Origin: Pseudomonas sp. S30
GTDB taxonomy: Bacteria; Pseudomonadota; Gammaproteobacteria; Pseudomonadales; Pseudomonadaceae
Reading direction: 5' to 3'
Assembly: GCF_016518545.1 (NCBI RefSeq)
Contig: NZ_JACVTO010000009.1
Coordinates: 62,001-126,000, forward strand
Length of the DNA: 64,000 nucleotides
This document shows positions 1 through 9,878 of the stretch, piece by piece. The position numbers and the translations under genes were made by a program. The number at the start of each line of letters is the position of its first letter. Position 1 is the stretch's first letter. The notes under the pieces were generated by a model. It was not told the origin of the DNA. It saw only the letters and a list, made by a program, of their open reading frames with translations, and searched no databases.

Positions 1-2
1 AA

Positions 3-416
3 GGCTCGGCCAGCCAGGGCAGCGGGCCAGCGCGCCCGGCCATCAGCCGCCTGGGCTTGTCGCCACGCCAACTGAGCACCATGGCTCAGGACCTCGAGCA
101 CTATTTCCAGCAGCGCCGACCCTATCTGGACCCAGGATTGGACCTGCAACGCGTGGCCAGCGAAAGCGGTTACAGCCGCAACCAGATCTCCTACCTGCTC
201 AACCAGGTACTGGGGCAGAGCTTCTACCGCTACGTCAACCACGCTCGGGTACTGCATCTGCTCGACGAACTGCAAACGCCCACCGGCACGCTGCGGATCG
301 ACGAGCTCGCGTTTGCGGCGGGCTTCAACTCTCTGTCGGCGTTCTACAAGAGCTTCCGCGACCATACCGGGTTGTCACCCACAGCCTACCTGAGGCAGAT
401 GAGGGCGCGACCCTGA
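3..416 (+). CDS. AraC-family transcriptional regulator, C-terminal part (5' end outside window)
   Basis: The reading frame is open from the first bases of the window, so the start lies upstream; an in-frame TTG at 57 is an internal codon. The visible 137 residues contain a double helix-turn-helix of the AraC/XylS type. The first HTH is around the segment VASESGYSRNQISYLLNQ, and the second lies in DELAFAAGFNSLSAFYKSFRDHTGLSP, which carries the usual family signature ending in a glycine, a proline and a tyrosine. The N-terminal sensor part is not visible, so the ligand cannot be guessed. No link to the downstream polyamine cluster is shown beyond proximity. Family assignment is firm; function is unknown. 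Confidence 0.85.
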   Translation, partial: GSASQGSGPARPAISRLGLSPRQLSTMAQDLEHYFQQRRPYLDPGLDLQRVASESGYSRNQISYLLNQVLGQSFYRYVNHARVLHLLDELQTPTGTLRIDELAFAAGFNSLSAFYKSFRDHTGLSPTAYLRQMRARP

Positions 417-448
417 GAAGATCGCGCCTCGCCGCCTACGGCCGGTGA

Positions 449-1003
449 TCAGCTCTGCGGGAAGCTGATCTCTCCATTGGGGCCGATTTTGCCCTGCACC
501 TGAGTACCGTCGTCGAAAACGAAAATCCCATTGGGGAACAGCTTGCCAGTGCCTGGGTAATCGATGACCCCATCGGGGTTCTGCACGCTGCCATCGGGGT
601 AGGTCACGCTACCGTCCGGGCCTTGCTTGGCATCCGGGATCAACGCCTCGATATAGGGCCAGGCGTATAGCCCCACTCCCAGCACTGCCGCCACGGTACT
701 GGCGACGGTACCCAACTGGCTCAGACGCTCCAGCGCCTCGATGGCTGGCTTGCCACCGGCGGGGGCAGGCACGGGCCGCGGCTTGGGTGCCGGTGGTTTC
801 TTGTAGCCGGCTGGCGCCTTGATAACCAGGCCTGATTTGACGGGGGGCTTCACCGGCGGCTTCACAGGTGGCTTTACCGGTGGTTTCACCGGCGGCTTGA
901 TGGGTGGCTTCACCGGCGGCTTCACAGGCGCCGTGACGCCCGGCTTCTTGGGCAGCTTGGGGCCGCCTGCAAAGCGGCGCGGAAGGTCAGAGTGAACGCT
1001 CAT
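449..1003 (-). CDS. Proline-rich (KPPV-repeat) single-pass membrane protein, function unknown
   Basis: The protein has 184 residues. I chose the ATG at 1003 because AGGAGAG lies just upstream; an in-frame extension to 1099 lacks a ribosome site. The N-terminal third is basic and dominated by tandem KPPV/KPPI tetrapeptides (about residues 25-55). A second Pro/Lys/Ala-rich stretch follows, then one hydrophobic segment (about residues 95-120, ASTVAAVLGVGLYAWPYI), then a C-terminal tail of glycine-aspartate motifs of the PDGSV/PNGE kind. The architecture suggests a membrane-anchored protein with an extended polyproline spacer. I recognise no family. It is transcribed opposite to its neighbours. 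The DNA repeat behind the tetrapeptides is annotated separately. Confidence 0.6.
   Translation of the reverse strand: MSVHSDLPRRFAGGPKLPKKPGVTAPVKPPVKPPIKPPVKPPVKPPVKPPVKPPVKSGLVIKAPAGYKKPPAPKPRPVPAPAGGKPAIEALERLSQLGTVASTVAAVLGVGLYAWPYIEALIPDAKQGPDGSVTYPDGSVQNPDGVIDYPGTGKLFPNGIFVFDDGTQVQGKIGPNGEISFPQS
838..930. repeat. 12-bp minisatellite encoding KPPV repeats
   Basis: Imperfect 12-bp units of the form GGCGGCTTCACC or GGTGGCTTTACC run in tandem, about seven copies. They encode Lys-Pro-Pro-Val/Ile on the minus strand. Because the unit is a multiple of three, gain or loss of copies keeps the frame. Confidence 0.7.
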
Positions 1004-1167
1004 CAGGTCTCTCCTGCTGTGTGAGATGTCCGGCAAGCTTAGGTACTCGTTCTGCGCGCCTTGCGTTAGATAGCTATGGCGTTCTCTGCGTGCACGCACG
1101 CAAGACAGCGCGGCACCGCGCCCACTAGCATCGAGCTCATTCCAAGACGCTTCTGGAGCCGTACTCG

Positions 1168-2574
1168 ATGCACGCCTTGCGCACGATCAGCCTGTGGATG
1201 GATCAGCTCGACGAGCCGCTGCAGGCACGCCCTGCCCTGCAGCAGGACATCGACGTGGATGTGTGCATCATCGGCGCCGGCTACACCGGTCTGTGGACCG
1301 CGTACTACCTCAAGCGCCAGGCACCGCACCTGCGCATCGCCATCCTCGAGGCACGGATCGCCGGGTTCGGTGCGTCCGGGCGCAATGGCGGCTGGGTGAT
1401 GGGCAACCTGCTGGGCGAAGACCGTCTGCTGGCCACGCTCTCGGCTCGACAACGCCGCGAGAGCATCGACCTGCTGCACGACATACCCGACGAAGTGCAG
1501 CGCGTGGTGCTGCAAGAAGGCATCGACTGCGATTACCGCAAGGGCGGGGTGATCTATTGCGCGGCCCGCTATCCGGAACAGGAACGCAGCTTGCGCGCCT
1601 ACCTGGATGACCTCTATCGCCAGGGCATGAGCGAAGACGACTACCACTGGCTGAGACCAGAAGCGCTGGCGGGACAGTTGCAGGTCAGCAACGCCTACGG
1701 TGCGATCTTCAGCCCTCACGTGGCGACCATCCAGCCGGCCAGGCTGGTACGTGGCCTGGCGCGGGTGGTCGAGCGCCTGGGCGTGGCGCTCTACGAGAAC
1801 ACCCCTGCTCACGACTGGCACAGTGGCGAGGTGCGCTGCGCCCAGGCGAAGGTACGCTGCCAGTGGGTGGTGCCGGCCGTGGAGGGTTACGCCGCCAGCC
1901 TGCCGCCGCTGGGTCGGTATCAGTTGCCGGTGCAGAGCCTGCTGGTGGCCACCGAGCCACTGCCGGCGTCGGCCTGGGAGCGGATCGGCCTGAGCCAGGG
2001 CCAGGCGTTCAGCGAAGGCAGTCGCCAGGTCACCTATGGCCAGCGCACCGCCGACGACCGCCTGGTGTTCGGTGCCCGCGGCGGCTACCGCTTCGGCGGC
2101 CGGCTGCGCGAAGACTTCCACCTGAGCGAGACGGAAATCGGACTGCGCCGCGACCTGTTCGGCGACCTCTTCCCACACCTGAAACAGGTGCGCATCACCC
2201 ACTCATGGGGCGGCAATCTGGGTATGGCGCGACGTTTCCGCCCGCACATGCTCTGCGACCGCCAGCGCGGGCTGGCGCTGTCCGGCGGCTACGGCGGCGA
2301 AGGCGTGGGCGCCAGCAACCTGGGCGGTCGAACGCTGGCCGCGCTGATCCTCGGCCAGCAGAACCACCTCACTGCCCAGCCCTGGGTCCATGACAACCGA
2401 CCGCTGTCGAGCCTTGCCGGCTGGCCGCCCGAGCCCTGCCGCTGGCTGGGCTACAACGCGATCATCTGCAGCTTCGTTCACGAAGACCGCGTACTCGCCG
2501 ATCCGGCCAGCCCGGCCTGGCGGCGCCACCTGGCCAGTGGGCTGGCGGGCTTCATGGAAGGTTTCATGCACTGA
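1168..2574 (+). CDS. FAD-dependent oxidoreductase, DAO family (gamma-glutamylputrescine oxidase-like)
   Basis: The 468-residue length fits the D-amino-acid-oxidase-like flavoproteins (COG0665). The N-terminal Rossmann motif GAGYTG is at residues 36-41 in the context VDVCIIGAGYTGLWTAYYL, followed by the GASGRNGGW segment typical of PuuB/PauB-type enzymes. The C-terminal glycine-rich FAD segment is LSGGYGGEGVGASNLGG. Such enzymes oxidise gamma-glutamylated polyamines or related amines to aldehydes with release of ammonia and peroxide. A cupin gene and a polyamine-type binding protein follow on the same strand, 34 and 56 bases apart, which supports a role in polyamine or amine use. The exact substrate cannot be read from sequence. 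Confidence 0.75.
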   Translation: MHALRTISLWMDQLDEPLQARPALQQDIDVDVCIIGAGYTGLWTAYYLKRQAPHLRIAILEARIAGFGASGRNGGWVMGNLLGEDRLLATLSARQRRESIDLLHDIPDEVQRVVLQEGIDCDYRKGGVIYCAARYPEQERSLRAYLDDLYRQGMSEDDYHWLRPEALAGQLQVSNAYGAIFSPHVATIQPARLVRGLARVVERLGVALYENTPAHDWHSGEVRCAQAKVRCQWVVPAVEGYAASLPPLGRYQLPVQSLLVATEPLPASAWERIGLSQGQAFSEGSRQVTYGQRTADDRLVFGARGGYRFGGRLREDFHLSETEIGLRRDLFGDLFPHLKQVRITHSWGGNLGMARRFRPHMLCDRQRGLALSGGYGGEGVGASNLGGRTLAALILGQQNHLTAQPWVHDNRPLSSLAGWPPEPCRWLGYNAIICSFVHEDRVLADPASPAWRRHLASGLAGFMEGFMH

Positions 2575-2608
2575 GTCGCCCCTTTCCTTCACCAGAGACC
2601 ACGCCGTC

Positions 2609-2950
2609 ATGAGCATCACCCACTTCAAGCACACCGAGCGCGCCACCCTGGAAACGTCCAACCCGGTGGCGGTGCCCCTTGGCGAACCTGTCGCGGTCAC
2701 CTCCGTCACCTGCGTGGAGCGCAGCGACGGGGTCGAGACCGGCATCTGGGAATGCACGCCTGGGCGCTGGCGCCGGCAGATCGTGCAACAGGAGTTCTGC
2801 CACTTCACCACCGGCCGCTGCACCTTCACCCCCGACGGTGGCGAGCCACTGCTCATCGAAGCCGGCGACGCCCTGATGCTGCCGGCCAACAGCACCGGCA
2901 TCTGGGATATCCAGGAGACCGTGCGCAAGACCTACGTGCTGATTTTCTGA
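2609..2950 (+). CDS. Small cupin-domain protein
   Basis: The 113-residue protein starts at ATG 2609; a longer frame reaching back to 2390 overlaps the oxidoreductase and has no translation signal. It is a single cupin barrel of the Cupin_3 type: WECTPGRWRRQIVQQEFCHFTTGRCTFTPDGG resembles conserved motif 1, and IEAGDALMLPANSTGIWDI motif 2. Members of this family often sit beside DAO-type oxidoreductases in amine catabolic clusters, but their activity is rarely defined. It lies between the flavoenzyme and the periplasmic binding protein and probably belongs to the same transcript. Confidence 0.75.
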   Translation: MSITHFKHTERATLETSNPVAVPLGEPVAVTSVTCVERSDGVETGIWECTPGRWRRQIVQQEFCHFTTGRCTFTPDGGEPLLIEAGDALMLPANSTGIWDIQETVRKTYVLIF

Positions 2951-2977
2951 TCGTTCGATCGCCTGCCGTTCTTCGAT

Positions 2978-2989
2978 AACAACAGACAA
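2978..2989 (+). promoter_or_regulatory. Possible Hfq/Crc-binding A-rich (CA) motif upstream of the binding-protein gene
   Basis: The mRNA reads AACAACAGACAA about 17 bases before the ATG at 3007. This resembles the AAnAAnAA-type element by which Hfq with Crc represses translation of catabolic genes in Pseudomonas. It fits polyamine uptake being under catabolite control. The assignment is by motif only. Confidence 0.3.
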
Positions 2990-3006
2990 AGCAAGGTAAA
3001 CCGGAC

Positions 3007-4086
3007 ATGCGCACACTTCTGATCGCTCCTTTGATGCTGGCCGCCGGCATGGCCAGCGCCGCCGACTCGGTGAAGATCTACAACTGGTCCAGCTACGTCG
3101 CGCCGGACACGTTGCAGAACTTCCAGAAAGCCACAGGCATCACGCCCACTTACGATGTCTACGACAGCAACGAGACCCTCGACGGCAAGCTGATGACCGG
3201 CAACTCCGGTTACGACGTGGTGTTTCCGTCCAACCATTTCATGGCCCGGCAGATTCAGGGCAAGGCCCTGAAGGCGCTCGACAAGACCCAGTTGCCCAAC
3301 TGGCAGAACCTCGACCCGCGCCTGCTCAAGGTGCTGGAGGTCAACGATCCGGGCAACCAGCACGGCTTTCCCTACCTGTGGGGCAGTACCGGCATCGGCT
3401 ACAACATCGACAAGGTCAAGGCCGCCCTGGGAGCAGACGCCCCCGTGGACTCCTGGGACCTGATCTTCAAGCCCGAGTACCTGAGCAAGCTCAAGAGCTG
3501 CGGCGTCGCGGTGCTGGACAATGGCCCCGAGCTGCTGCCGATCGCCCTGAATTACCTGGGTCTGCCCCACCACAGCCAGAAGCCCGAGGACTACGAGCAG
3601 GCCAAGGCGCTGCTGATGAAGGCGCGCCCCTACATCAGCTATTTCCATTCGTCCAAGTACACCGGCGATCTGGCCAATGGCGATGTGTGCGTGGTGGTCG
3701 GGTTCTCCGGTGATGTGCTGCAGGCCAGAAACCGGGCCGAGGAAGCCAAGAACGGCGTGAAGGTGGGCTACTCGATTCCCAGGGAAGGCGCGCCGCTGTG
3801 GTTCGACATGGTCGCCATGCCGGCCGATGCACCGAACGAGAAGGCCGGCTATGCCTACATGAACTATCTGTTGCAACCGCAGGTGATGGCCAACATCAGC
3901 AACTACGTGCAGTACGCCAACGGCAATGCCAAGGCCGACGCGCTGGTGGAGCCTGCGCTGCGGCACAACACCATGATCTATCCCAGCGATGCCGTGATGA
4001 GCAAGCTGTTCGCCCTGGAGGCGATGCCGGCGAAGATCGATCGGTTGCGCACACGGATCTGGACAAGCATCAAGGCGGGGAACTGA
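3007..4086 (+). CDS. Polyamine ABC transporter periplasmic substrate-binding protein (PotF/SpuD-like)
   Basis: The 359-residue precursor has a signal peptide (about residues 1-18, ending in GMASA before ADSVKIYNW). The mature start KIYNWSSYVAPDTLQNFQKATGI is characteristic of the PotD/PotF branch of bacterial extracellular solute-binding proteins, which bind putrescine or spermidine. The conserved GYDVVFPSNHF and PYLWGSTGIGYN segments are present. No permease or ATPase gene accompanies it, so it must share a transporter encoded elsewhere. It ends the amine cluster and converges on prfC. Confidence 0.85.
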   Translation: MRTLLIAPLMLAAGMASAADSVKIYNWSSYVAPDTLQNFQKATGITPTYDVYDSNETLDGKLMTGNSGYDVVFPSNHFMARQIQGKALKALDKTQLPNWQNLDPRLLKVLEVNDPGNQHGFPYLWGSTGIGYNIDKVKAALGADAPVDSWDLIFKPEYLSKLKSCGVAVLDNGPELLPIALNYLGLPHHSQKPEDYEQAKALLMKARPYISYFHSSKYTGDLANGDVCVVVGFSGDVLQARNRAEEAKNGVKVGYSIPREGAPLWFDMVAMPADAPNEKAGYAYMNYLLQPQVMANISNYVQYANGNAKADALVEPALRHNTMIYPSDAVMSKLFALEAMPAKIDRLRTRIWTSIKAGN

Positions 4087-4151
4087 GGCTCCAGGCCTGA
4101 TGCGCGGCCCCGGGCCAGGGCGCGGTGATGCGCCATGGGTGATCTGCGGAG

Positions 4152-4169
4152 GCGGCGGCGAACCGCCGC
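4152..4169. terminator. Candidate hairpin between converging genes
   Basis: GCGGCGG and CCGCCGC form a 7-bp stem with a CGAA tetraloop between the converging binding-protein gene and prfC. There is no T-tract on either strand, so termination activity is uncertain. Confidence 0.35.
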
Positions 4170-4193
4170 ATCCACAGGCTTAGGCGCGACGAC

Positions 4194-5777
<1,584 letters not shown>

Positions 5778-5813
5778 GGGAAATCGCCTGACTGGGGTTC
5801 GAAAAGGGGCGAT

Positions 5814-5842
5814 ATCATACCTGAACTGCGCCGCCAGGCCAA
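5814..5842 (-). promoter_or_regulatory. Candidate sigma-70 promoter of prfC
   Basis: On the minus strand TTGGCC (5842-5837) and TATGAT (5819-5814) are separated by exactly 17 bases, about 37 bases before the prfC start. Confidence 0.5.
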
Positions 5843-5963
5843 AAGCGCCGGTGATGGCCAGCGGTCGGCCTGCCGCACCCTGTCGCCAACGGTCCCGCCA
5901 CGGCGCATCAGGGAATTGAATGGATTCTGCACAAAAGCGTAGCCCTAGTGTTTTCAGCGCCCG

Positions 5964-5986
5964 AAGCGCATTTTTGCGCTTTTTTT
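5964..5986 (+). terminator. Rho-independent terminator hairpin ahead of the osmoprotectant operon
   Basis: AAGCGCA, loop TTTT, TGCGCTT, then more T residues give a textbook intrinsic terminator on the plus strand. No plus-strand gene precedes it: the prfC start lies about 190 bases upstream on the other strand. It must therefore end a small RNA made in this gap or act as an attenuator for the downstream operon. Confidence 0.6.
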
Positions 5987-6402
5987 ACGCGCTGAGCAGG
6001 GACACAGCCAGTGATTAACACTGGCCAAAAGTGCCACTACGTGGGAACCTTTACGGCTCTGGAGACGTCCACTTCCCTGCAACCCGTTTCGGTTCAGGGC
6101 TGGTTAGACCAGCGTTCACGAGCCTGACGGGGCTCGACTCATGGCGTGCAGGCTCCACTGCCCGGGGCCCGCGCCGCTACTCGCGAACACACTCATGGCC
6201 TTGCCTTACGGCTCGGTCCAGGGTCTGTGCTAAAGGCTTGCGTGCGAAAGCCAGACGCGGTGAAACGGGCGAGCAAGGGCCGTGTACCGCAGTACATGGG
6301 CATTGCCAGCCGTGTTTCGACGCTCTCTGGCCGAGTGCAGAGGTCTTTCGTACGGCCCCAAGAAGAAGAAGTGTGCTCGCCGACGACATAAGGAGTCCAC
6401 CT
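5987..6402 (+). other. Long structured leader region of the osmoprotectant operon, no credible gene
   Basis: About 415 bases precede the first permease gene and contain no convincing coding sequence. Several stable stems occur in series: CCAGTG/CACTGG near 6010-6026, CCCTG-AACC/GGTT-CAGGG at 6075-6099, GCTGGT/ACCAGC at 6099-6113 and CGAGCC/GGCTCG at 6119-6136. A sequence starting GGGAAC at about 6048 resembles an AlgU/RpoE-type -35 region, which would fit osmotic induction, but the -10 match is poor. I recognise no known riboswitch class. Confidence 0.4.
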
Positions 6403-7113
6403 GTGGCTAGACGCTACGGAAAAGGGCTGTTGGGATGGGCCGCCGTGCTCGTCATCCTGGCCCTGCTGATCCACTGGATCGGCCTCGACACGATCGCCCG
6501 CTACCGCGACGATCTGACGTTCTACCTGCAAGCGCACCTGGTACTGGTGCTGGCTTCGATGGCGGCGGCACTGGCCGTGGGCATCCCCGCCGGCATTGCC
6601 TTGAGTCGACCGCACCGGGTCGACAAAGCCGAGCGCTTCATGCAGTTCTTCAACGTAGGCAACACCATCCCTCCCCTGGCCGTACTGGCCATCGCCCTCA
6701 GCGTGCTGGGCATCGGCGCCGGGCCTGCGATCTTCGCCCTGTTCCTCGCCTCTCTCCTGCCGATCGTGCGCAACACCTACGAAGGCCTGAAAAACGTCCC
6801 CGCCTCGCTCAAGGAGGCCGCCACCGGCATCGGCATGACTCCGCGTCAGCAGTTGTGGCAGGTAGAGCTGCCCAATGCGGTTCCGATCATCGTCGGGGGT
6901 GTGCGCGTGGCGCTGGCACTGAACGTGGGCACCGCGCCCCTGGCTTTCCTCATCGGTGCCAATAGCCTGGGCAGCCTGATCTTCCCTGGCATCGCCTTGA
7001 ACAACCAGCCACAGCTGCTGCTGGGCGCTGCCTGCACAGCGCTGTTGGCACTGGCCCTAGACGTGCTGGTGAGCGCCTCCAGCAAGCGCTGGCTGGAACG
7101 CGGCCTGGCCTAA
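6403..7113 (+). CDS. Osmoprotectant (glycine betaine/choline) ABC transporter permease 1
   Basis: The GTG at 6403 is preceded by AAGGAG (6389-6394); a longer frame back to 6031 has no signal and runs through the structured leader. The 236-residue protein has about six hydrophobic helices and the EAA-type loop (LKEAATGIGMTPRQQLWQVELPNAVPIIVGGV) that contacts the ATPase. It belongs to the OpuCB/OpuCD/YehW-YehY branch of binding-protein-dependent permeases. It is the first of four tightly packed genes (permease, binding protein, permease, ATPase), the usual composition of an OpuC/Osm-type importer for betaine, carnitine or choline. Confidence 0.88.
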   Translation: MARRYGKGLLGWAAVLVILALLIHWIGLDTIARYRDDLTFYLQAHLVLVLASMAAALAVGIPAGIALSRPHRVDKAERFMQFFNVGNTIPPLAVLAIALSVLGIGAGPAIFALFLASLLPIVRNTYEGLKNVPASLKEAATGIGMTPRQQLWQVELPNAVPIIVGGVRVALALNVGTAPLAFLIGANSLGSLIFPGIALNNQPQLLLGAACTALLALALDVLVSASSKRWLERGLA

Positions 7114-7125
7114 GGAAGACACTCC

Positions 7126-8037
7126 ATGAAGAAAGCTATCGCCTTGCTCCTGGGCGCAGGCCTGCTGTTGGCAGGTCTGGCCCAGGCAGCGGAAAAACCG
7201 CTGATTCGCGTCGGCGCACGGGTATTCACCGAACAGACCGTGCTCGCTGAAATCACTGCGCAGTACCTGCGCGCCAACGGCTTCGACGTCCGCGTCACCG
7301 GCGGTCTGGGCAGCAGCCTGGCACGTCAGGCGCAGGAAACCGGCCAACTCGACCTCATGTGGGAATACACCGGGGTTTCGCTGGTGTCCTACAACCACAT
7401 CGATGAACGCATGCCCACCCCCGAGGCGACGTACGCCAGGGTCAAGGCGCTGGACGAGAAGAAAGGGCTGATCTGGCTCAAACCGTCGAAGTTCAGCAAC
7501 ACCTACGCCCTGGCGCTGCCCAGCGAAGTGGCCAAGGCCTACCCGCAGATCACCACCATCAGCCAGCTGAACCAGGTGCTCGAGGACGAGAAGGCGCGCA
7601 AGCACCTCGTCGCGCTGGACACCGAATTCGCCAATCGCCCGGATGGCCTGGACGGCCTGCAGAAGAAGTATGGCATGCACCTGGGCCGCGCCAACATCCG
7701 CCAGATGGACGCCGGCCTTGTGTACACGGCGCTGCGCAACGATCAGGTGTTCGCCGGGCTGGTGTACACCACCGACGGGCGGCTCAACGCCTTCAAGCTG
7801 ACACTGCTCGAAGACGACAAGCACTACTTCCCGGACTACACCGCAGGCCCGGTGGTGCGCAAGGCCGTGCTCGACGCCCACCCGCAACTGGCCGGGCTGC
7901 TCGCCCCCCTGGCCGACGCCCTGGACGACGAAACCATGCGCCAGCTCAACGCCAAGGTGGACGTGGAGCACCAGAGCCCGTCGTCGGTAGCGGCCGCCTT
8001 CCTGCGTGAGCATCCCCTGCACGAGGTGACCCCATGA
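7126..8037 (+). CDS. Osmoprotectant ABC transporter periplasmic binding protein
   Basis: The 303-residue precursor starts with a clear signal peptide (about residues 1-21, MKKAIALLLGAGLLLAGLAQ then AAEK). The mature part, IRVGARVFTEQTVLAEITAQYL and later DLMWEYTGVSL, has the hallmarks of the OpuAC/OsmX/YehZ quaternary-amine binding family. It follows the first permease by 12 bases. Its stop overlaps the start of the second permease at ATGA, so translation is probably coupled. Substrate specificity among betaine, choline and carnitine cannot be decided here. Confidence 0.88.
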   Translation: MKKAIALLLGAGLLLAGLAQAAEKPLIRVGARVFTEQTVLAEITAQYLRANGFDVRVTGGLGSSLARQAQETGQLDLMWEYTGVSLVSYNHIDERMPTPEATYARVKALDEKKGLIWLKPSKFSNTYALALPSEVAKAYPQITTISQLNQVLEDEKARKHLVALDTEFANRPDGLDGLQKKYGMHLGRANIRQMDAGLVYTALRNDQVFAGLVYTTDGRLNAFKLTLLEDDKHYFPDYTAGPVVRKAVLDAHPQLAGLLAPLADALDDETMRQLNAKVDVEHQSPSSVAAAFLREHPLHEVTP

Positions 8038-8687
8038 ACCTGTTCGACACCTTCGCCCACCTGGATTGGGCACTGGTCCTGCAGCTGACCTGGCAGCACG
8101 TCATGCTGGTGGGCATCGCCGTGGGCCTGGCCATCGTCATCGGCGTTCCGCTGGGCATCCTGATGACCCGCTTCCCGGTGCTCGCCGGACCGCTGCAGGC
8201 CAGCGCCACGGTGCTGCTGACCATCCCCTCGATCGCCCTGTTCGGGCTGCTGCTGCCGTTCTACTCCAAGTTCGGCCAGGGCCTGGGGCCACTGCCGGCG
8301 ATCACCGCGGTGTTCCTCTATTCCCTGCTGCCGATCCTGCGCAACACCTACCTGGCGCTGACCAACGTCGAGCCGGGTATTCGCGAAGCCGCGCGCGGCA
8401 TCGGCATGACCTTCGGCCAGCGCCTGCGCATGGTCGAGTTGCCCATCGCCGTCCCGGTGATCCTCGCCGGGGTACGCACCGCCGTGGTGATGAACATCGG
8501 CGTGATGACCATCGCCGCAACCATCGGCGCCGGAGGCCTGGGCGTACTCATCCTCACCTCCATCAGCCGCAGCGACATGTCGATGCTGCTGGTCGGCGCC
8601 GTACTGGTCAGCCTGCTGGCGATCATCGCCGACCTGCTGCTGCAAACCCTGCAACGTGCCCTGACTCCAGAAGGACTGCGCTCATGA
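8034..8687 (+). CDS. Osmoprotectant ABC transporter permease 2
   Basis: The 217-residue integral membrane protein carries the permease loop REAARGIGMTFGQRLRMVELPIAVPVILAGV, closely parallel to that of the first permease in this operon, so the two are paralogues that form a heterodimer. The ATG overlaps the preceding stop and its own TGA overlaps the ATPase start (ATGA at 8684-8687). Both signs point to coupled translation within one transcript. Confidence 0.88.
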   Translation: MNLFDTFAHLDWALVLQLTWQHVMLVGIAVGLAIVIGVPLGILMTRFPVLAGPLQASATVLLTIPSIALFGLLLPFYSKFGQGLGPLPAITAVFLYSLLPILRNTYLALTNVEPGIREAARGIGMTFGQRLRMVELPIAVPVILAGVRTAVVMNIGVMTIAATIGAGGLGVLILTSISRSDMSMLLVGAVLVSLLAIIADLLLQTLQRALTPEGLRS

Positions 8688-9841
8688 TCGAATTGAAGAA
8701 CCTCAGCAAGACCTTCAACGCCAACGGCAAGGACGTCAAAGCCGTCGACTCGGTCAGCCTCACCGTCAACGAAGGCGAAATCTGCGTGTTCCTCGGCCCC
8801 TCGGGCTGTGGCAAGAGCACCACCCTGAAGATGATCAACCGCCTGATCACCCCGACCTCCGGCCAGGTGTTCATCAACGGTGAAGACACCACCGGCCTGG
8901 ACGAAGTGACTCTGCGCCGGCACATCGGCTACGTGATCCAGCAGATCGGCCTGTTCCCCAACATGACCATCGAGGAGAACATCACCGTGGTGCCGCGCCT
9001 GCTGGGTTGGGACAAGCAGCGCTGCCACGACCGAGCGCGCGAGCTTATGAGCATGATCAAGCTCGAACCCAAGCAGTACCTGCAACGCTATCCGCGCGAG
9101 CTGTCCGGTGGCCAGCAGCAGCGCATCGGCGTGATCCGCGCGCTGGCCGCCGAGGCACCGGTGCTGTTGATGGACGAGCCGTTCGGCGCCGTCGACCCGA
9201 TCAACCGCGAGATGATCCAGAACGAGTTCTTCGAGATGCAACGAGCGCTGAACAAGACCGTGATCATGGTCAGCCACGACATCGACGAAGCCATCAAGCT
9301 GGGCGACAAGATCGCCATCTTCCGCGCTGGCAAGCTGCTGCAACTGGACCATCCGGACACGCTGCTGGCGCACCCGGTGGACGACTTCGTCAGCAACTTC
9401 GTCGGCCAGGACAGCACCCTCAAGCGCCTGCTGCTGGTGCGCGCCGAAGATGCCGCCGACAACGCCCCCTCGGTCAGCCCGGACACCCCGGTGGCCGAGG
9501 CCCTGGAACTGCTCGACGAACACGACCGCCGCTACGTGGTGGTGACCGATGCGGCCAACAAGGCCCAGGGCTACGTGCGTCGGCGCGACATGCACCGCCA
9601 GCAAGGCACCTGCGCCGACTTCCTGCGCCCGTTCAACGCCACCGCAGCCCACGACGAGCACCTGCGCATCCTCTTGTCGCGCATGTACGAGTTCAATCGC
9701 GCCTGGCTGCCGGTGCTCGATGCCGAGCAGGTGTTCCTCGGCGAGGTGACCCAGGAGTCGATCGCCGCCTACCTGAGCTCGGGCAGATCACGTGGGGCCA
9801 AGACCAGCATCGTGTCACCCGCCGAGGTCGCGGCCAGCTGA
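8684..9841 (+). CDS. Osmoprotectant ABC transporter ATP-binding protein with CBS domains
   Basis: The 385-residue protein starts at ATG 8684. Walker A is GPSGCGKST (about residues 38-46), the signature is LSGGQQQRIGV, and Walker B is VLLMDEPFGAVD, followed by the switch histidine in VSHD. The C-terminal 120 residues resemble a tandem CBS pair (VVTDAANKAQGYVRRRDM and WLPVLDAEQVFLGEVTQESI). In OpuA-type transporters CBS domains sense ionic strength and gate transport, so activity here is probably osmotically controlled. It is the last gene of the operon. Confidence 0.9.
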   Translation: MIELKNLSKTFNANGKDVKAVDSVSLTVNEGEICVFLGPSGCGKSTTLKMINRLITPTSGQVFINGEDTTGLDEVTLRRHIGYVIQQIGLFPNMTIEENITVVPRLLGWDKQRCHDRARELMSMIKLEPKQYLQRYPRELSGGQQQRIGVIRALAAEAPVLLMDEPFGAVDPINREMIQNEFFEMQRALNKTVIMVSHDIDEAIKLGDKIAIFRAGKLLQLDHPDTLLAHPVDDFVSNFVGQDSTLKRLLLVRAEDAADNAPSVSPDTPVAEALELLDEHDRRYVVVTDAANKAQGYVRRRDMHRQQGTCADFLRPFNATAAHDEHLRILLSRMYEFNRAWLPVLDAEQVFLGEVTQESIAAYLSSGRSRGAKTSIVSPAEVAAS

Positions 9842-9878
9842 GGCTGCGCAAGGCGGATTTTTTCCTCGGTAACAAAAA

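Noticed and set aside
6048..6080. AlgU (RpoE-like) promoter before the osmoprotectant operon
   Set aside because: GGGAACCTT resembles the -35 element, but the sequence 16 bases on (GTCCA) does not match the TCTGA -10 well enough.
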